A stretch of DNA of 64,000 bases from Leptodactylus fallax (Eukaryota > Chordata > Amphibia > Anura > Leptodactylidae). Both the position numbers and the translations under genes were made by a program. Every line of letters starts with the position of its first letter. Positions within the stretch are counted from its first letter, which is position 1. The DNA is taken from assembly GCA_947044405.1 (NCBI GenBank), contig CAMRHE010001087.1, positions 164,513 through 228,512 on the forward strand, written 5' to 3'. This document shows positions 58,688-64,000 of the stretch, piece by piece. A model generated the notes under the pieces. It saw only the letters and a list, made by a program, of their open reading frames with translations, searched no databases and had not been told where the DNA came from.

Positions 58688-61600
58688 TCAAGGGTCTGCC
58701 CTTGCAGAGTCCGTTGGGGTAGGTAGCGCTCTCTCACGCCATGGCGACCATATTTTTAAGAATCTGTCATGAGTTCTGGTCGACCAGCTGATCAGCTCCT
58801 CAAACCTCATGATTTGATTAACCTTATCAATCCAGACCTGAATGGGAGGGGTAATAGTTTGTAGCCAAAACAGGGGGATGACTGCTTTAGCCGCCTCAAT
58901 CAAATGGGTTGTGAGATTCAACTTAGAGTGACGCATATTATGCCTGGGGCATCAGAGGAGCACCCACTCTGGGGATAGGGCCCCCTTGTATTCAAGGAAT
59001 GGACGTAAATGGGCTTGTACCTGGGACCAGAACGGCTCGACCATCTTACATGACCACCAGATATGGGACATGCTCCCAACACTTTTCTGACACCGCCAGC
59101 ACAGGTTCGAGGCTGCTAGGCCGTGGACATACAGCCACTCTGGCGTTTTGTACCATCTAGATAAAATATTGTAGTGAGATTCTTGCATCCTGACACATGT
59201 GGAAAAGCCATGTGAGGATCTGAGGGCAGCTTTAGAGTCCTCTGGCGTCAGAGAAATGTTTAGTTCTTTTTCCCAAGACTGCATGTAAAGTGTGGTGGAT
59301 TCGGCAGAGGGAGCCATTAGTTGTTTTTTGCAATTTCCCTCGTCAGAGGGAGCTTGCTCTGTATCTCTGCCACTATCTTTTTGTAGTGTTCGTAATGAAG
59401 GAAGGTGAATGGGACTTCAGGGAACCTGGCTTTGAGCTGGGGTTGGGTCAGAGGGGAACCTTCTTGCAATAAATCACCTAGCGTTCGAGTCTTAAATCTC
59501 GACCAGAAGCCCCTATAGAGAGAGGCTATAGAAGACCTAACTACGGGTAGGAGGTCTGCAGGTAAAATCAGGGAGGGAGCGGGTGAAAGTACTGAGCCAT
59601 GGTCTAGCCATGTCTCACACGCACCCCTGATAAGGGGGTCAAAGTCACTTCTAGATAACTGGCGCTTTGAGGGGAGCCACAAGTATTGACTAAACGCCAA
59701 ACCATTGTATGCTTCAGCTAGCGCCCTCACTATGGGGCTTTTTAGAGGTGCAGTCAGGGCCAGCCACATACGCAATTGGATTGCTTTATAATAAGAAAAG
59801 ATGTCTGGCAGAGCTATGCCTCCCTCTTCTCTACGCTTTAGCAGAAACCTATGTATGTACCAACCGTGGAGGCTTGGATTTCCACACAAAGGAGGAAAAA
59901 AATTCCTCGTATAGATTTAAAAAAGGAGGGAGGGAGGTGGATGGGAAACATTTGTATAACATAGGTGAGTTTAGGGACTATATACGTCTGTAGGAGGTTC
60001 TTTCTCCCAATCCATGATAGATAGGGAAAGTCGTAGGATTTCAGGGTCTCTTTAATGTCGCTTATAAGTGGCTGGAAGTTCAGGGGATAGATGGCATCTA
60101 GGTTGCTGGGAAGTTTAATGCCCATATAGGTTATGAAGTCTGATTTCCAAGTATAGGGAGAGTTTTTTCTGTAAAACTGACACTGAGAGAGGCAGGAGTG
60201 ATATATTATAGACTTCAGACTTGGACTCATTTACCTTATAATTTGACAGTGTCTCGTAGTGTGTCAAAAGGGATTGTAGTGCTGGCAGGCCTCTCTCCGG
60301 ATTTGTGACTAAAAATAGGACGTCATCCGCGAATGCCACGGACTGCAGCGTATGTGGGCCTACGCTGAAGCCTCGTATGTCCGGGTGAAGACGGACCGCT
60401 TGCAGTAGGGTCTCAAGCGTAAGGATGAACAGTGTAGGGGAAAGTGGGCACCCTTGTCTGGTGCCATTGGTAATGTCAAACGGCTGGGAGAGTGAGCCAT
60501 TGACCTTGAGCCTCGCGTGCGGCCGGGAGTAGAGGGAGAATATGGCTGAGATGAAAGGTAGCGGAATCCCATATGCCGAAAGGGCCGCCCTCATGAAGGG
60601 CCATTCAACCCTATCGAAAGCCTTCTCGGCATCTACTCCCAGCAGCACCAGCGGACATCAGGTACGTCTGGCTAGGGCAATCACATGTAGCAATCTGGCC
60701 GTGTTGTCTGAGCCCTCTCTGCCCTTCACGAAACCTGTTTTTTCCTTGTGAAGTAGCTTGGGTACTAGTTTTTGCAGTCTCAAAGCCAGTAGTTTGGCCC
60801 AGATTTTAAGGTCTTCGTTAAGTAGGGATATGGGTCTGTAGCTCCCACAGGCATAAGGGTCCTTACCTTCCTTTGCAGTCAATGTAATGTGCGCCTCTTG
60901 TGCATGTTTAGGTAACTCATGCCCTTTGAATAAGGAATTACACATGTTCGCCAGATGGAGTAAGAGAGTGTCTCGAAATCTCTTGTAATAAAGCAATGGA
61001 AAGCCATCAGGCCTTGGGCTGTTGCCTACCAGGAAGCTATTTAAAACTCTATTTCGTTCAGAAACAGTTACGGCGTATAGTTTTGCTCTAAAATTTAGTA
61101 GTTGCTTCAAAGCTGAGTGATTTAAGGCCTGTCTTAACCGTTCTCTCAAAGCCAGCAATTCCTCATGCGCTCTAGAAAAATCTTGACGTTTATGCAGACG
61201 CTCTATTGTGACAATCTGGGCTAGTAAGGAATCTACCTCCCTTTGTTGTTGCTTCTTAACTGCCAACACCTTGGAAATGAGAAAGCCTCTAATATATGCT
61301 TTGTGCGTCTCCCACACCGTAGACTCCGAGACTTCAGGTGTGCAAAAAATTGGACCAACACCCGATTTGTCTCCTGGCGTACAAGCTCCCTATCAAGTAA
61401 AGACTCGTTGAGCCTCCAAGTCCACTGTGCGGGGGTAAGGCTAGGGACGTTCAGAACTAACGAGACTGGGGCATGGTCTGAGATGCTGATACAATCGATG
61501 TTCGATTTCAGGGAATAGGCAGCTAAGGAGGACGAGCAGAGGAGGTAGTCTAATCTCTGATAGGACCGATGCGGATTAGAATAAAAGGAGTAGTCTTTGA

Positions 61601-62168
61601 TCTGAGGGTTATCAAAGCGCCACATATCAATGAGGCGCATCCCATGTAGAGCCGAATGGACACTTCTCAGACCCCTCTGGGTTATGGGAGATTTCCCCGA
61701 AGAGGAATCCAGCAAGGGGTCTAAAACTAGGTTCAGATCTCTCCCTAGCAGGATCTCCCCAGTTGTAAACGCAGAAAGGTCCTGAAGGGCGGCTACGATC
61801 CACTCGACCTGGTTATGGTTGTGTGCATAAAAGTTAGCAATAGTCACAGGACGCGAGGCCAGAGTTCCCCTAACAAAGAGAAGCCTCCCGTCTGCGTCAG
61901 TGTGAGTCTGCTGGCAAATGAACGGTGTTGAGTGTCGAATCGCCACAGCACCTCCCTTTGAGGTCAACGTGGGGTGGAAGCTGTAATACCATTGACTAAA
62001 GGGTCCCTTGGGCATCTTGGGAACTTTATTGTGTTTAAAGTGACTTTCCTGCAGGAGGCGTATATCAGTTTTAAGTTTACGTATTAAATGCATAATAGAG
62101 TTCCGTTTGTTCGGTGAATTAAGACCCTTCACATTAAATGTGGTTACAGTAACTGATGACCTCTCCAA
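58688..62168 (-). pseudogene. L1-clade ORF2, frameshifted and internally deleted
   Basis: The endonuclease (62168 to about 61300) has LLQESHF, LGRDLN and SDHAPVSL. The RT follows in other frames: NSPRPDG and RPISLLNEDLK (60658-61317), then DAEKAFDR, GTRQGCPLSP and FADDVLFL (60115-60648). A third piece (59317-60230) holds the thumb and connection, and CWRCQKSVGSMSHIWWSC sits at 58952-59317. The distance from HKAYIRG to NSPRPDG is about 290 nt, against about 553 nt in the L1 at 43212, so roughly 260 nt are deleted. At least four frame changes or stops. Confidence 0.9.
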
Positions 62169-62884
62169 TTCTCGTTTCAGCAGATTTGAAAACTAGTGTG
62201 GGTGTTCGGTAGAGTCAAGGTAGGGGATCAGGAGGGGGGGGAGCATAATCCCCAGTCACAAGGGATAGGGTGAGGGCACTTTGGGTGTGGGTCAATGAGG
62301 AACTGTAGCAGTTTTTAGTAACCGGACTGTGCGTGCAATTGTATACAAAACGACAGTTTCCAATCGCCTATATGGCAAGCGATTTTGGGGAAACAGAGGG
62401 TACCCCGATCGGTGTCGAGCTTGCATGACACCGCCCTTTAAAAGGGAATGAATTGTATGGTGAGGGTATTTAAGGAAGCTTATAGCTAACATTGTTAACT
62501 AAGCCTCAGTTCTAGACCCGACAAGTGGGGTCCGGGCATGTGAGGGGGGAGACAGGCAATCTCAAGAACCAACAGTGCCCAAGGCTCCAGCATCCAGCTG
62601 AAAACAGAAGGCTCATTGGCCCCCCCACATAAGTGCGAGAAGCTACCTGGGCAGTTCTGTCAACCGCAATGGAGGCCAGAGCCACTCTAAAAAATACAAC
62701 AAAGAGTACAATAAAGGGTAGTAATATAAAGCACTCTGGAGGATTTAAGTTAACAACCCTGTCCAGTGTGTGTACCCATCATATCAATTTGTTAATGAGA
62801 ACAAATAGGTACCGTCTAGCTAGAGTCCAGTATCAGCTCAGAACTCGGTCCACTACCGCGAGATTCCAGCCGGACCAATGCTAG
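62169..62884 (-). other. Spacer between ORF1 and ORF2 of the terminal L1
   Basis: About 0.7 kb of non-coding LINE sequence separates the two frames. It contains G-rich runs and no recognisable domain; it may include decayed ORF1 3' sequence. Confidence 0.4.
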
Positions 62885-63943
62885 GTGTTCAGGAGGAGTC
62901 CAGAAGGGTACTTCATGGCCACTTTCTTCCCCTTTGGAGACTTGGGTTTCAGTGGGTTCAGATGCGGGAGTACCAGTAGATCTCTCACATTAAGACTCGC
63001 TGATGGCATCCAGATAGGTATGTCCAGTGGCTCAATTTCGAGGGAAGACCATACCGCCGGAGAATGGACGACCAGTCTCTTTGTACCCAACAAAATAGCA
63101 ATCCCAAAAGGATATAACCATGCATATTGAATGCTCCGTGCACGTAACTCCGCCAGTAGCTATTTCAGCAACCTCCTCTTGAACAGGACAGAGGGAGCGA
63201 CATCTTGATAGAGGGATAGCTCGGTATCCTCATATGTGATATTTTGTTTGTTTCTGGCAGCCGACAGTATCACTGCCGTATCTACATATGAAAGCAGACC
63301 ACATATGATATCTCGTGGCGGGTCTACTTGTTTGGGGCGAGGGCGTAGGGCCCTGTGTATCCGCTCTATCACCACCTGTGCAGCTCTTTCAGGGCCTAGT
63401 AAATCTGAGAAAAGCTGTGTAGCCATATTTGGGAGAGAATCAGGCAGATAGGATTCTGGCAGGCCTTTCAATCTTATATTCCTCCTCCTGCTTCTATTTT
63501 CCTGATCTTCTATCAAAGTTCTATCAGATCCTTGTGTAAGTTGAGGTGTTCAGAGACTGTGTCTGTATGGGATTTTGTTGGAGTAGGCCTCTTCCAGATC
63601 AGATACTCTGTGAATAGTGGACTGTATTTCAGCCTTAATATCTGCCAGCTCAGACAATACAGGACTCACCGCTTTGGCAAGCGCTTTCTGTAGTAAGGAT
63701 TTGGATATCTTCAGAGTGATTCTGTCTCTCCTCTCAGGGCTGGTCACTCTGTCGCCGTCGGAGTCCACTCTCCTGCTCCTGCCTTTCCTCTCTCTCCTGT
63801 CTCCCCTTCGGCACCATTTTGAGCTCCGCTAGCGGGGATCCCGCTCCCCCTCTCCTTGCAAAAAGCTGGAGGTCTCCTTGTGATCTGGACCAGTTAGGGG
63901 TGCCAGGGGGGTCCCCGGTTTTGTCTCTCCCCGATCTAACCAT
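62885..63943 (-). pseudogene. L1-clade ORF1, broken
   Basis: The N-terminal part starts at 63943 (MVRSGRDKTGDPPGTPN). After a frame change near 63770 a coiled-coil segment follows (SELADIKAEIQSTIHRVSDL). Then, after another break near 63530, come the RRM-like core (ENRSRRRNIRLKGLPESY, IERIHRAL) and a C-terminal domain behind a TAG near 63160 (LLGTKRLVVHS...). Same architecture as the ORF1 at 43355 with little sequence identity. Confidence 0.82.
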
Positions 63944-64000
63944 GTCTGCGCAAGAAAGTGCGGTGTAGCGGTGGTTTGCTCTATGTGACGGAGCTCTATG

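Larger units (their letters stand above)
58490..64000 (-). mobile_element. L1-clade LINE on minus strand, running off the window
   Basis: The minus strand shows, 5' to 3', an ORF1 (63943 down to 62885), an ORF2 (62168 down to about 58688) and a 3' UTR with AATAAA near 58510. The 5' end is not inside the window. The family differs from the L1 at 43212: ORF2 starts MERSSVTVTTFNVKGL and the reverse transcriptase has FADD instead of YADD. Several frameshifts and an internal deletion show that it is an old copy. The 3' boundary is approximate because no TSD could be matched. Confidence 0.88.

Noticed and set aside
57000..64000. Remaining osbpl2 exons
   Set aside because: I looked for the conserved aromatic block expected after residue 371 and for the C-terminal motifs, and found none before the window end.

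Overview
The window is vertebrate nuclear DNA, most likely from a frog (anuran amphibian). The evidence is a split gene with GT-AG introns that encodes a close orthologue of oxysterol-binding protein-like 2 (OSBPL2/ORP2), in a background crowded with Tc1-like transposons, L1-clade and L2-like LINEs, and short palindromic elements of kinds common in anuran genomes. The frog assignment is inference from the repeats; the gene identity is firm.

Layout. Positions 1-19042 contain no recognisable coding exon. They may be intergenic or a first intron, and carry interspersed repeats: TTAA-flanked palindromic MITEs, a 5'-truncated L1 with a 13-bp target-site duplication (TSD), and two Tc1-like elements (6009-7634 and 14543-16130). 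From 19043 to 56960 runs osbpl2 on the plus strand. Ten exons are visible and carry the first 371 codons, from the start ATG at 19161 through the FFAT motif and most of the sterol/phosphoinositide transfer (ORD) domain. The last roughly 110 residues are expected downstream of the window.

The osbpl2 introns host most of the mobile DNA. These include a Tc1-like element split by an L2-like LINE (20373-22986), a MITE nested in a MITE (31886-32467), a hAT-like element with an 8-bp TSD and an internal minisatellite (35471-36419), and an L1 remnant (38580-39440). They also include a degenerate Tc1 copy (39833-41399), a full-length L1 with a perfect 15-bp TSD that was later split by a 1.2-kb foldback element (43212-50185), a Tc1 copy with an open 344-codon transposase (51304-52945), and an internally deleted Tc1 derivative (55130-56052). 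The window ends in a decayed L1 on the minus strand (58490-64000).

The only host gene seen is osbpl2; every other coding region belongs to a transposable element. I found no operon, CRISPR array, or undescribed host system. The most unusual structures are the foldback element inside the L1, the nested insertions that can be ordered in time, and the family of TTAA-flanked near-perfect palindromes.
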